Origin: Helicobacter canis
GTDB lineage: Bacteria; Campylobacterota; Campylobacteria; Campylobacterales; Helicobacteraceae
NCBI RefSeq assembly: GCF_008693005.1
Contig: NZ_VXKE01000004.1
Coordinates: 1-50,165, forward strand
Length of the DNA stretch: 50,165 nt
Direction: 5' to 3'
Positions 15,607 through 23,691 of the stretch are shown piece after piece. Within the stretch, counting starts at the first letter, position 1, and each line of letters opens with the position of its first letter. The notes under the pieces were generated by a model. That model did no database searches. It saw only the letters and a program-made list of their open reading frames with translations, and was not told the DNA's origin. The position numbers were made by a program, and so were the translations under genes.

Positions 15607-16788
15607 TTACTCCCTAGAGCTAAGTAGCCCTATCACTGCAAAGTCTTGGTTTGAAAACGGGCTCAAGCTCCCACTCTCAAGCGCAAAGCGTCCCTTAGCG
15701 ATCGCTAGCAGTCGATCTACTCCGCACACCACTTTGCGCCCTGCGTCCTCTGTATCATCGATGTAGAAATTCACCTTTTGACTCCCTGCTAAAACTAGTG
15801 CGCTAGCACCGATGAGTGCGCCAAAGCTTACAGGCTGCGCTCCTGCGTATTCACTTGGGGGGGTGATTTTGGGCGTGTTGAGTGCGTTTAGGTTTTTCTT
15901 AAACTCATCATCGCTTACGCTACTGCTTGGCATACCTACTTGCATTTTTGTCCATATCCCCATATCTAGCACAGGGCAGCCGTCAATAATGCCTAGTAGT
16001 CCTGTAAAAATGCGATTTTTATCGCCGCGGTCGCCCGCGTATTTTTGCATCTCCACCCACTCTCTATCGGCTTTGAGTTGGTTGGCTTGGTAGGAATCTA
16101 GCATAATGATATAGCTATGGTGCATTATCGTTAGCCCTCCCTCTGTCTTTGTGTCTGCTTTGATCGGCTTTAGTGGGAATGCCTCGCCCCCGTCAAAGCT
16201 AATCCCACTTCGTGCCATAAAAATCGCGCGGCGGATCGCCTTTACATTCATCGTATCGCCTGCTTTGATGGTTTTTGTCTCTGTGGTTATGCTTTTTTTG
16301 CTCTTGGTGTCTTTAAATCCATTTGCTTGATCGCAGATTACTGCATTTGTAAAATCATTACACAAAGCGCACACTAAAGCTCTATCGCGCTTATCTTGCG
16401 CCCACTCTGCTAGAGAGTCGGTCGCTTCTTTGACAAAGTCGATGTGGCGCATTGTGGAGTATTGATGTATAGGGCTTCTAAGAGCATTTCCCACGACTTT
16501 GGGGTAAATGGTTTGGTTCAAAATCTCAAAGTCATCGTAGTTTGTCTCTAGGTCTGCGTTGCCCTCGATCCCATCGCCTGTGAGCTTGCTTTTAAGTCTT
16601 GGTCTAAAAGGCTGGTCATTTTGCACATCAAAGGCACGCACGCCGCGATCTCCGCCCTTGCCTGTGAAGTTTTGAAACGGGCTTTTGATCCAGCTTAGTC
16701 GCTCGATTTCTTGCGCGATTTTTACGCTGATGTTTGGGTCTGTCTTTAGGCTGTTGTAGTCGATTGTGTTCCATTGTAGTTGGCTCAT
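15607..16788 (-). CDS. Major capsid protein (DUF4043 / N4-gp56-like)
   Basis: A 393-residue protein with the hallmarks of the DUF4043/N4-gp56 major capsid family. Near residues 35-75 is Ser-Pro-Phe, then GKGGDRGVRAF, then GDGIEGNADLE, followed by a strand-rich region and a His-Gln-Tyr-Ser-x-Met-Arg segment at about 108-114. Length suits an HK97-fold shell protein. It lies directly after the scaffold-like gene, the normal order for head assembly. Start at 16788 has AAGGAG 6 bases upstream. No signs of disruption. Confidence 0.85.
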   Translation of the reverse strand: MSQLQWNTIDYNSLKTDPNISVKIAQEIERLSWIKSPFQNFTGKGGDRGVRAFDVQNDQPFRPRLKSKLTGDGIEGNADLETNYDDFEILNQTIYPKVVGNALRSPIHQYSTMRHIDFVKEATDSLAEWAQDKRDRALVCALCNDFTNAVICDQANGFKDTKSKKSITTETKTIKAGDTMNVKAIRRAIFMARSGISFDGGEAFPLKPIKADTKTEGGLTIMHHSYIIMLDSYQANQLKADREWVEMQKYAGDRGDKNRIFTGLLGIIDGCPVLDMGIWTKMQVGMPSSSVSDDEFKKNLNALNTPKITPPSEYAGAQPVSFGALIGASALVLAGSQKVNFYIDDTEDAGRKVVCGVDRLLAIAKGRFALESGSLSPFSNQDFAVIGLLSSRE

Positions 16789-16797
16789 TGTCTCTCC

Positions 16798-17388
16798 TTA
16801 GTATCGTTGTGTTGGCAGGTCTAGTTCTGGTTCATTTACGCTAGCGGCACTTGGAATCCCACTTAGCTGCTGTGGTAGCTCTCCGCTTGGCGCTCCTTGG
16901 GCTGCTCCGCCTTGCAGCTCTTGCAAAGCATAGAAAACCTGCTCAGGTGGTAGGCTCTCGATCTGTGCTTGCTGCTCTGGGCTTAGCTGCATAAAAAACT
17001 GCAGCAGCTCATCTGGGTTGGCGTTTGGATTTTGTGCGGCAAACTGCTCTTTTGCAAGGTCTAGGGCTTGCATTTTGTCATCAAGCTCGATCTCTTGCCC
17101 TAGGCTATCGATCTCTTGCATTCTAGGTTCTAGCTCTGCTTTGATCTTTTCATTTTGTAGGGCAAAGACTTTTTCAAAAAACGCCTGCTTATCCTCATAG
17201 AATAAATCCTCCAAATCCGTATCCCCCTCGCACGCTTTGGCTAAAAAGCCTGCTAAGTCTTGCTCTAGGCTCTGCTGGCTTTGTGCTAGCTCGCTTTGTA
17301 GGGCTTGTAGTCTCTCCTGCTTGCTTGGCTCTTGGGGTGGTGTTGCTGGCGCAGGTGCGCCCTCTTGTGCTTGTAGCTCTTGGTTCAT
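16798..17388 (-). CDS. Capsid scaffolding protein
   Basis: A 196-residue acidic protein, rich in Gln, Glu, Ala and Leu and free of aromatic clusters. A Pro/Ala linker (10-22) leads into a long helix (25-60), a second helix zone (75-120), and a Pro/Gly/Gln-rich tail. Scaffolds are typically acidic, helical, poorly conserved and placed just before the major capsid gene, as here (9-bp gap). Start uses AAGGGGGG. The assignment rests on position and composition. Confidence 0.6.
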   Translation of the reverse strand: MNQELQAQEGAPAPATPPQEPSKQERLQALQSELAQSQQSLEQDLAGFLAKACEGDTDLEDLFYEDKQAFFEKVFALQNEKIKAELEPRMQEIDSLGQEIELDDKMQALDLAKEQFAAQNPNANPDELLQFFMQLSPEQQAQIESLPPEQVFYALQELQGGAAQGAPSGELPQQLSGIPSAASVNEPELDLPTQRY

Positions 17389-17397
17389 TTGCCCCCC

Positions 17398-17763
17398 TTA
17401 GATTTCAAAAGGTCTTTGACTTGCTAAGTAGTAGCCTACACGCACCTTATAAACCCCTTGTGTAGGCTTGCCGCTAGCGATACTTGCGGTGATGATTTCG
17501 TTTTTGTTGGGGGTTAGGGCAATGTTGGCAGTTTTCACGCCTGCGGTGGTGATGTCGATGTCGTTGGCTAGGTTTTCTTTATCGCCCCCATAGCCTAGGT
17601 CAAGCTTTGCCGTGCCATTTGCTGGCGTGATCACTTCTACACTTAGGTATGTAACTTCGCTATCTTTGGGGATAATCGCTACTTCTTTTGGGCTTTGATC
17701 TAGGCTTAGATCGACTTTGGCGGTGGCTAGGTGGTGGATAAAATGCACTTGTTGGCTTGCCAT
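17398..17763 (-). CDS. Head decoration-like beta protein
   Basis: A 121-residue, almost all-beta protein with alternating Thr/Val/Ile strands and no cysteine. It begins the head operon that continues with scaffold and capsid, with a late-motif copy 60 bp upstream. Small beta proteins encoded next to the capsid often bind the shell as decoration or cement. I do not recognise a named family. AAAGGAC precedes the ATG. Confidence 0.45.
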   Translation of the reverse strand: MASQQVHFIHHLATAKVDLSLDQSPKEVAIIPKDSEVTYLSVEVITPANGTAKLDLGYGGDKENLANDIDITTAGVKTANIALTPNKNEIITASIASGKPTQGVYKVRVGYYLASQRPFEI

Positions 17764-17822
17764 TTTCGTGTCCTTTCGTGGTGGTGTAAAAACTAGCGCG
17801 CAGTGTATGGGGTTTAGGCTTT

Positions 17823-17839
17823 TTAAAAAAGGGGTAAAA
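17823..17839. promoter_or_regulatory. Late motif copy upstream of the head operon
   Basis: TTAAAAAAGGGGTAAAA on the plus strand. It is followed at once by GTGCTATAAT (-10-like, 17840-17849) and an ATG at 17855, so a plus-strand transcript from that hexamer would be nearly leaderless. The minus-strand head operon starts 60 bp away. Confidence 0.5.
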
Positions 17840-17854
17840 GTGCTATAATAAACT

Positions 17855-18081
17855 ATGGCACAAATCGATAAAGTAAAAGAGCAAATAAACTTCCTAAAAT
17901 TTTGGCTTAGTCTTGTTATGGCAAGCGTGCTAGCATTGTTGGCTTTTGTGTAACAGGCTACACTAAAATCGATGTGTGGTTTTTGCTGCTGTGTCTTGCG
18001 TGTATCGTGGTTTTAGGTGTGTGTTCTTGGGCTTTATCTAAGGTGATCGTGCGCAAAATTAACGAGCTAAAGGATTTATAA
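17855..18081 (+). pseudogene. Two-span membrane protein split by a frameshift
   Basis: ATG 17855 opens a 32-codon frame (starts MAQIDKVKEQ, then a hydrophobic span) that stops at 17951. The -1 frame continues without a break from about 17950 through a second span (Trp-Phe-Leu-Leu-Leu...) and a Lys/Arg/Glu-rich end to TAA at 18079-18081. Together they would make a roughly 75-residue protein with two spans and charged ends. The junction is at GGCTTTTGTG. One missing base explains it; programmed slippage at the short T run is less likely. Confidence 0.5.
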
Positions 18082-18170
18082 TGCTACAAGAGATTCTAGC
18101 TTTTTGTATCGCGCTAGGTGTGTTTATAATCCCTATCCTAGCTTTTAAGGTGTTGCGCGAGCTGCGCTAG
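18081..18170 (+). CDS. Tiny membrane peptide (29 aa)
   Basis: A 29-residue frame (starts MLQEILAFCI) with one hydrophobic span and a basic end (Lys-Val-Leu-Arg-Glu-Leu-Arg). Its ATG overlaps the preceding stop as TAATG, so it is probably translationally coupled to the frameshifted gene before it. Its stop overlaps the stop of the minus-strand small terminase by two bases. Confidence 0.45.
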   Translation: MLQEILAFCIALGVFIIPILAFKVLRELR

Positions 18171-18757
18171 TCTAGTGCGTTTATGAGTGCTTCTAGCTCT
18201 TGTGTGCTCATATTTTCGTAGCTCTTGGCGTTGTCGTTTGAGATTTGGGCGTCTTTGCCATAGAGCTGGAGCTTCATATCGCTAAAGATCTTTGCCACTT
18301 TCTCCGCGCAAGTGATCACTATGGGCGCGTTTTTGGGGTCTTGGGCTAGGGGGCTTTGGGTGAGATTTAGTAGCTGACTCTTTGCTAGCACGGCACAAAG
18401 GGTGATGTTTTTTTGTATGTAGTTGAGATTCATCGCTTTAAGCAAAATTTCATCGGTGGAGCTTTGTAAAAGATTATCCAAAATCACAGAATCAAGCTCG
18501 CTTACATCGCCTAGATTTTCTTTAATCTGCTTTTTCATTTTCACTTGGGCGATGTCTAGGACTTTGTCGCTATGGTCTTGGATAAGGCTTTGGCGGTGGT
18601 GGGTGATGTTTTTAATCGCGCTGGCACTCTCCCAGCCCTCTTGCTTGACCCAGTGCGCTAGCGTTCGGTAGGGGATTTTGTAGTGTGTGGCTACTTCTTT
18701 TATGCTGAGATTATGCGTTTTATAAAAAATCTCTATTTCTTTTTTATTCGCTCGCAT
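18167..18757 (-). CDS. Terminase small subunit
   Basis: A 196-residue protein that starts with a helix-turn-helix (about 10-42: Leu-Ser-Ile-Lys-Glu-Val-Ala-x-x-Tyr then Pro-Tyr-Arg-Thr-Leu-x-x-Trp), the form used by terminase small subunits to bind the packaging site. A helical oligomerisation region fills the rest, ending with an acidic tail. It lies between the replication and head modules, while the large subunit is far away at 32812-34416. A late-motif copy lies about 130 bp upstream. A phage regulator with similar HTH is the alternative. Confidence 0.65.
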   Translation of the reverse strand: MRANKKEIEIFYKTHNLSIKEVATHYKIPYRTLAHWVKQEGWESASAIKNITHHRQSLIQDHSDKVLDIAQVKMKKQIKENLGDVSELDSVILDNLLQSSTDEILLKAMNLNYIQKNITLCAVLAKSQLLNLTQSPLAQDPKNAPIVITCAEKVAKIFSDMKLQLYGKDAQISNDNAKSYENMSTQELEALINALD

Positions 18758-18884
18758 TTCTTGCCCCTTTGCCTTTCTTGCGTATGTGCGCGGCTTAGTG
18801 TGTAGGTTGATCTTACTTTAAGGAGTTTTGCAAGTATGTAAGGATAGTGCCGCGCACGGGTGGAATGCTAGCAAATTGCGCGGC

Positions 18885-18902
18885 TTTAAAAAGGGGGTAA
18901 AG
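18885..18902 (-). promoter_or_regulatory. Late motif copy upstream of the small terminase gene
   Basis: TTTAAAAAGGGGGTAAAG, a variant with five G. No plus-strand frame follows, while the minus-strand gene starts at 18757. Confidence 0.4.
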
Positions 18903-18910
18903 TGTAATAA

Positions 18911-18995
18911 GGATTCAGCTTTACTAAAGAAACCTGCTGCGGCTGCGCCTTGCACCGCTTCGCTGGTTTTACGCGATAAATCTTAGAATCCTGCT
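18911..18995. repeat. Nested palindromic repeat
   Basis: An outer element (GGATTCAGCTTT ... GCGATAAATCTTAGAATCC) is interrupted by the 48-bp-type element that begins ACTAAAGAAACCTGC and ends GCTGGTTTT. The interruption follows a TTT run, as in the copy at 27921. Confidence 0.65.
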
Positions 18996-19007
18996 GCTTT
19001 CTTAGTG

Positions 19008-20960
19008 TTAAAACGCCTTTTGGGCTTGTATGTCTTGCTGCACTTGGGCGATTTTCTCGCTTAGTGTTATCACGAGTTTTAAATCCTTTTTTGCCTTTGC
19101 TTTTGTTTGCTCGCGTGTTAAATGTGCTAGGTATAAGTCGCAGTAGTGGGTATAAAAGCTATCACTATCAAGCGGCTCAACTTCTATAAATCCGCTTAAT
19201 TCCTTATTCTCCCCTGTGTGTAAAAATGCTTGCAAATGTTTATGCTGTGGGATAAAGCTTAAGTCTAGCTCGGTTGCGATATACGCACACTCCTCACTAT
19301 GCAAAATACTAGCAACAAGCTTGCTGTAATCATCTTTGGGCTGTTTTGTAGGGATTTTGTCTTGGGTGAAATACTCGCTAGGCACTCCTGTGAGCTTGCA
19401 GGCTGTGTCTAAAAACTCTTGCTTGTCGTAGAAGTTTTGGCACGCGCTAATCGCGGCTTTTATTTCATTAAACGCGCTTTGTTTATCTTTATTTTTATAA
19501 AGCCACTTGATGAAAAATTCAAACCCACTAAGGTAGTTAAACTCTAGCTTTGGCGTTGGCTTTGCCGCGCTTTTGGTGGATTCTGCGCGGTGGGCTTGCT
19601 CATTATCGCCTAGATAAATCCCTGCGCCCCCCGCTTGAAAGCCCCCAAAATCATCGGCAAATCCTGCCGCCTGCGAGTTGGTTAAATTTTGGGCGTTATT
19701 ATCGTCATTGCGAGCCGACTTGTCGGCGTGGCAAAGCGTAGCTTCTTTAGAAAACAAGGGATACCGCTCGGCGTTAGCCGATGTTTCTTTAGAATCCATA
19801 GCTAAAAGTGCTTCATTTATATCCTTGCACCTTTTGCCTTTACTATCTCTATTTTGCAAAATCGCCACCTTGACCTTGTAAAACCCAGCATTAAAGCACA
19901 CTTTCACCGCCCTAAAGTTCGCCGCCATACCGCTTTTATCATTATCAAAGCAGAAAATCACCTCACAATCAAGCCTAGTTAAAAGATTTAAATGCTGCAC
20001 ATTAAAGGCTGTGCCCCCTGTGGCAATGGCGTTTTTAAAGCCGTTTTCGTGGAGTAGAATGCTATCGATATAGCCCTCCACTACAAAGGCTGCATTTTGG
20101 GCTTGTATGTGTGATTTGGCGTTGCTGTAAAGGTAGAGAATCTGCGTTTTTTTGTAAAAGTAGCTTTCTTTGGAGTTGATGTATTTGGGGGCGTTTGGGG
20201 GGAAATTATAGTGCGGGTGGGTTCTGGCTACAAACGCCACCACCTTGTGTTGCGGATTTCTTATGGCGATGCAGATTCTGTGGTGCATAGGGATTGAGAT
20301 GTTTTGGGCGTTGGCTTGTTTTTCTTGTAGGATTCTAGGGTTTGCGGTGGGGCTAGTGGGGCTTTCTAAAGATTTTGGGGCAGAGCTAGACTGGCGGTCT
20401 GCGGTTGTCCCAAAATCTTTAGAATCGCTGCTATGCCTACCCAATGCCGAATACTTATTGGCAAAGCCGCTTTCTACCAAATCCGCCGCGCTAAAGTGCT
20501 GTAAAAGCTGGGATTTACTCGGCACGAGTCCTATGTCGTATTTTTCGCATATCTCTTTGCTTATGCCGCGCTTGTGCAAGTATGCTAGAATCTGCGCGTT
20601 TTTTGCTAGCTCGCGCTTGGCTAGCTCGTTGATTTTCTCTAGCACTTCGCTAGGGCTCTTACCTACTCTCTGCGCTTTATCATACTCTAGCGCGATCCCT
20701 GTAAGCTCGCTTAGTCGTTTTAAAGCTTCGCTAAAGTCGATTTTCTCATACTCTTTGATAAAGCTTAGCGCATCGCCGCACTTGCCGCAGCCAAAGCACT
20801 TAAACATTCCCTTTGCTTCGCTGACCACAAAGCTTGGGCTTTTTTCACTATGAAACGGGCAGCACGCGATGAAGTTTGCGCCGTTTTTGCGTAGGGGGAT
20901 GTAGCGTTCAATCACGCCCACGATACTGCTAGATTTTAGTGTTTCGATATTAGTTACCAC
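19008..20960 (-). CDS. DNA primase, DnaG-like, with two in-frame repeat insertions
   Basis: A 650-residue primase for the phage replisome. The CHC2 zinc finger is intact (C34, H37, C55, C58). The TOPRIM domain has the Glu of VVEGYID and the acidic CFDNDKSG. The C-terminal helical part should bind the helicase encoded next (21367). The start is GTG at 20960 with AAAAGGAC upstream. Two segments have no place in DnaG: about 171-211 encodes the palindromic element of 20330-20450, and about 388-467 encodes three stacked repeats (19560-19800). Both fall in loops, the first between the N-terminal and central core and the second after TOPRIM, and both keep the frame. The enzyme is probably functional. 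Confidence 0.85.
   Translation of the reverse strand: MVTNIETLKSSSIVGVIERYIPLRKNGANFIACCPFHSEKSPSFVVSEAKGMFKCFGCGKCGDALSFIKEYEKIDFSEALKRLSELTGIALEYDKAQRVGKSPSEVLEKINELAKRELAKNAQILAYLHKRGISKEICEKYDIGLVPSKSQLLQHFSAADLVESGFANKYSALGRHSSDSKDFGTTADRQSSSAPKSLESPTSPTANPRILQEKQANAQNISIPMHHRICIAIRNPQHKVVAFVARTHPHYNFPPNAPKYINSKESYFYKKTQILYLYSNAKSHIQAQNAAFVVEGYIDSILLHENGFKNAIATGGTAFNVQHLNLLTRLDCEVIFCFDNDKSGMAANFRAVKVCFNAGFYKVKVAILQNRDSKGKRCKDINEALLAMDSKETSANAERYPLFSKEATLCHADKSARNDDNNAQNLTNSQAAGFADDFGGFQAGGAGIYLGDNEQAHRAESTKSAAKPTPKLEFNYLSGFEFFIKWLYKNKDKQSAFNEIKAAISACQNFYDKQEFLDTACKLTGVPSEYFTQDKIPTKQPKDDYSKLVASILHSEECAYIATELDLSFIPQHKHLQAFLHTGENKELSGFIEVEPLDSDSFYTHYCDLYLAHLTREQTKAKAKKDLKLVITLSEKIAQVQQDIQAQKAF
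19560..19800. repeat. Stacked palindromic repeats translated inside the primase
   Basis: From high to low coordinates: the 42-bp tandem-type element near 19745-19795; a GTCATTGCGAG...CGTGGCAA element with stem CCGAC/GTCGG (19709-19736); and an element at 19566-19650 (GTGGATTCTGCGCGGTGGGC ... CGCTTGAAAGCCCCC) that recurs at 49803-49880. All are read without a stop. Confidence 0.8.
20330..20450. repeat. Large palindromic element in the primase core
   Basis: Outer arms TTCTAAAGATTTTGGG and CCCAAAATCTTTAGAA pair perfectly around the conserved centre GCAGA...TCTGC. The copy at 49990-50060 has arms TTTTGTGGATTTTGGG/CCCAAAATCCACAAAA and the copy at 21260-21340 has TTGCGCGGTTTTTATGGT with its complement. 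The centre is conserved; the arms differ but still pair. Confidence 0.85.
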
Positions 20961-20984
20961 TTTTGTCCTTTTCTAGTTTGGGGC

Positions 20985-21366
20985 GTTGGCTTTTGGGCTA
21001 GAATCGGCGATTTCTGCGCCGCGCTTGTGCGATAGACAATCGAGTCTTATCTCCGCGCGCGGCTTGAAAAGCACCGATTCTACCTCCAAAATCCTGCCGC
21101 CTAGTTTTGTTTTTAGATGTCTGGCGTTCTCTGTCATTGCGAGATTTGCGCTAGCAAATCGTGGCAATCCACACTAGAATCCGCCTTTTTATGGATTGCT
21201 TCGCTACGCTCGCAATGACAGAAAAGAAGCTTTGTATAAACAAGATTCTAAGAATTGCGGTGGGGCTGTGGTTGCTTTGCGCGGTTTTTATGGTAGAGCT
21301 AGACTAATGGTCTGCGGTTACCATAAAAACCGCGCAATCAATCGCATCGCTCACCCAAAGCTGAAT
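20985..21366. repeat. Repeat-filled gap between primase and helicase
   Basis: Four elements and no gene: 20985-21110 (arms TAGAATCGG/CCGATTCTA); 21133-21171, GTCATTGCGAG with stem ATTTGC/GCAAAT; 21190-21222, a reversed copy of that family; and 21243-21365, the large palindrome with 18-base paired arms. Confidence 0.8.
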
Positions 21367-22545
21367 CTATATCGATACTATTTCTAACACTTTATCCATC
21401 TCCACCTCCTCCACAATCTCCCCACCCCCCACTTCTATGCTAGAAAACTTGCGTGTGTCGGGATTAAACGCCACCTTTTCTTTGAAGTGCTTGCCCGTTT
21501 GCTTGTTTTTTTTCAAAATCACCATTCGGCTATTTTCGCTAAACTCCCTTAGAGCTTCGATCTCTGCCTTGCAGTGTTCTATGCGGATTATCACGCTGGC
21601 TTCGTGTCCGCCCTTTTTGCTCCCCATAGGATTATCGCGATCGCTCTTAGAAGTTTGCACGATTAAAAACACTAAAATCCCCATAGAGTGGCACAGCTTG
21701 GCAAGCAGGCTAAATTTTAGCGACTCTTCTTCCTCCATATTTCTGCCTTGTGGGCTGGTGATTCTCATCTGTGAGTCGATCAAAAAGACTTTCACCCCCT
21801 GCCGATAGAGATTCTTAATATTCTGCGCTATGGTGTAGAGCTCATAGCCCTCGTTTATGATATACATATTTTCAAGGTTGGGCGGCTTGCGCTCTGCCTT
21901 TTTGGCGCGGATATACTGCTCGATCGTAAATTCAAAGCTGAAAAATCCTACCTTTGCATAGTGGGAGATGTTTTCTAAAATTTGCAGTCCTAGCGTGGTC
22001 TTGCCTGCTTCTGGGTCTCCGCTGATGAGCACAAGCTGGGCTACTTCTATCCCCCCGTCAAACACGCTGTCTAAAAAGCTAATTTTGCTCTTAAACTTGG
22101 GCTGCTCTGGGCGTGTGGCGTAGTAGTCGATCCACTGCGCTAGGTTTTTATACTCGTTAGATTCCACCGCCTTATCAAGCATTGTGAGATCTAAAAGCGT
22201 GTTGTTATCGCTTGCCTTTATCATCTTAAGCCCATTTTCTTTTTGCTTTTTTAGCTTATACACAGTGATGAGCTCTTGGGCTAGATTGACAAAGCTTGAG
22301 TTTGGAGTCTTGCTAAAAAGCTCAAGCACATATTCATCGCCTTGCTGCTCTGTCGTTAGTGCGTTCATAAGGCTATGGGTGCTAAGAGCCTTTTTGCTCT
22401 GCAAGGCTAGGATTTTATCTAGGATTATGCCGCCCTTTTTGCTAAAGACTTGGCGCGGCGTTATGCCTAGAAACTCATCGATATCCTCTTTATAATGCAC
22501 CATTGAGAGTAAAATCTCTTGCTCTAGGGATTCTAAAGTATCCAT
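21367..22545 (-). CDS. Replicative DNA helicase, DnaB-like
   Basis: A 392-residue RecA-fold helicase. Walker A is GDPEAGKT at 176-183. Walker B is VKVFLIDS at 251-258. A Phe-Phe-Ser-Phe-Glu motif follows Walker A as in DnaB. The N-terminal 130 residues are helical and shorter than in bacterial DnaB. It should load on single-stranded DNA and work with the primase encoded directly downstream. Start 22545 (AAAAGGAG) overlaps the upstream gene by 13 bp, so the two are coupled. The 3' end abuts a repeat cluster without being altered. Confidence 0.85.
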   Translation of the reverse strand: MDTLESLEQEILLSMVHYKEDIDEFLGITPRQVFSKKGGIILDKILALQSKKALSTHSLMNALTTEQQGDEYVLELFSKTPNSSFVNLAQELITVYKLKKQKENGLKMIKASDNNTLLDLTMLDKAVESNEYKNLAQWIDYYATRPEQPKFKSKISFLDSVFDGGIEVAQLVLISGDPEAGKTTLGLQILENISHYAKVGFFSFEFTIEQYIRAKKAERKPPNLENMYIINEGYELYTIAQNIKNLYRQGVKVFLIDSQMRITSPQGRNMEEEESLKFSLLAKLCHSMGILVFLIVQTSKSDRDNPMGSKKGGHEASVIIRIEHCKAEIEALREFSENSRMVILKKNKQTGKHFKEKVAFNPDTRKFSSIEVGGGEIVEEVEMDKVLEIVSI

Positions 22546-22868
22546 TCTAAGCTCCTTTTCTGCACTTCTTGCTTGTAAAAATACATTGAGAGCAAGTATT
22601 GCTCCTCATAGCGGCTGCCTTTGTATTTTTCGATTTTACTTTTTGCCGCTCTCTTGCCTGCTTGCTCCCAAAAGAGCATTTTTAGCATTTCTAAAAAGTC
22701 TATGTCATTGATAAATCGCTTCTTGCTATGAAGTATCTTGCTACTTAAACTCTCTAGCTCACTCTCTTGTGCGGTGTTTATAAAGCCATTGAGATTCTGG
22801 CAGAAAAACTCGCTTAGGGTTATGTTGCTTTGAGATTGTAAGAAGTTGATAAAGTCTTGTTTTTTCAT
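22533..22868 (-). CDS. Small protein coupled to the helicase gene
   Basis: A 111-residue, helical, slightly basic protein with a perfect AAAGGAGG ribosome site. It sits between DUF3310 and the helicase and overlaps both genes by a few bases. Helicase loaders or accessory replication factors often occupy this place, but no ATPase or winged-helix motif is visible, and I do not recognise the family. Confidence 0.5.
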   Translation of the reverse strand: MKKQDFINFLQSQSNITLSEFFCQNLNGFINTAQESELESLSSKILHSKKRFINDIDFLEMLKMLFWEQAGKRAAKSKIEKYKGSRYEEQYLLSMYFYKQEVQKRSLEWIL

Positions 22869-23362
22869 TTTAAAACCTCCTTTCTAGTTTTTGGCGTTGG
22901 CTTTTGGGCTAAAAATGGCGATTGCTTCACGCGCCCTGCGGTCATTACCGCTAAAGGTAACTCCCTTGTGCGCGTTCGCAAAGCCCCATTTTTATCTCCA
23001 AAATCCTGCCGCCTAGTTGTTGGGGTAGAATTGTTGCTTTGCTCGTTTTTGCTAGAATCCACTTTTGGTGCTTGTGCGTTTGTTTTTCTGTCATTGCGAG
23101 CGGACTTGTCCGCGTGGCAATCCACACAATCCTTGCTCTTCTCTTTTGTCTCTAAATGGCAAATCAACCTTTCTAAATACCACTTAGCTTTTTTGCAGTC
23201 TTGCACACCACCCTTTGCTTCGTATCGCCAAAGATACTTGATAATATTTGCTACACATACTGCTTCTATGCCTTGCTTGTGTGTGGTAGCAGATTCTAGC
23301 GCGTCTATACACTCCACCTTGCCTGCTTTGTAGTGTTTGGGGGTGATTGCGTCTTGTTTCAT
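22865..23362 (-). CDS. DUF3310 protein with repeat-derived C-terminal half
   Basis: Residues 1-75 match DUF3310: a His-Tyr near 9-10, Val-Glu-Cys-Ile-Asp-Ala-Leu, then NIIKYLWRYEAKGG and a Lys-Lys-Ala-Lys-Trp-Tyr-Leu helix. This small domain is common beside phage replication and nucleotide genes. From about residue 80 on, the protein is translated repeat DNA: a GTCATTGCGAG element (23091-23128) and a large palindrome (22888-23010). The frame stays open right through the next ribosome site and ends at ATGA on the next start codon. Ribosome site AAGGAG before 23362. Confidence 0.7.
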   Translation of the reverse strand: MKQDAITPKHYKAGKVECIDALESATTHKQGIEAVCVANIIKYLWRYEAKGGVQDCKKAKWYLERLICHLETKEKSKDCVDCHADKSARNDRKTNAQAPKVDSSKNEQSNNSTPTTRRQDFGDKNGALRTRTRELPLAVMTAGRVKQSPFLAQKPTPKTRKEVLK

Positions 23363-23691
23363 TACTTACTCCTTGCGTAAAATATTTGTAAAGCTTGCTT
23401 AATCGCGCTTAATTGTGCTTCGCAAACCTTATCCTGTGTGCTTGTATTAACATAGCGCGTTATTACTCGCTCCCTTACTTCTTGCGCTTTTGCTTGGTAA
23501 GCTTCTAGGTCTAGCTTATCTTGCAGAATCTGCGCGTTTTGTGCTTGTAAAAGTGTGCTTGCGTTTGCTAGCTCGCTCTTAAGCTTGGCTATCTCTTTGC
23601 CTTGATTGTGATTCCACACACTAAGCGTTGATATGAAACCTATAAGCGTTATAAATGCTATGCATACGGCTAGAATCGTTGTTTTACTCAT
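23362..23691 (-). CDS. Single-span membrane protein with coiled coil (Rz-like shape)
   Basis: A 109-residue protein with an N-terminal hydrophobic span (about 6-25), then a periplasmic-type coiled coil (33-75), and a short tail with one cysteine. The outline is that of an inner-membrane spanin (Rz), yet the gene lies in the early module and not beside the lipoprotein at 35664. It could pair with that lipoprotein or have an unrelated role. It overlaps the DUF3310 start by one base (ATG/TGA-type junction). Confidence 0.45.
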   Translation of the reverse strand: MSKTTILAVCIAFITLIGFISTLSVWNHNQGKEIAKLKSELANASTLLQAQNAQILQDKLDLEAYQAKAQEVRERVITRYVNTSTQDKVCEAQLSAIKQALQIFYARSK

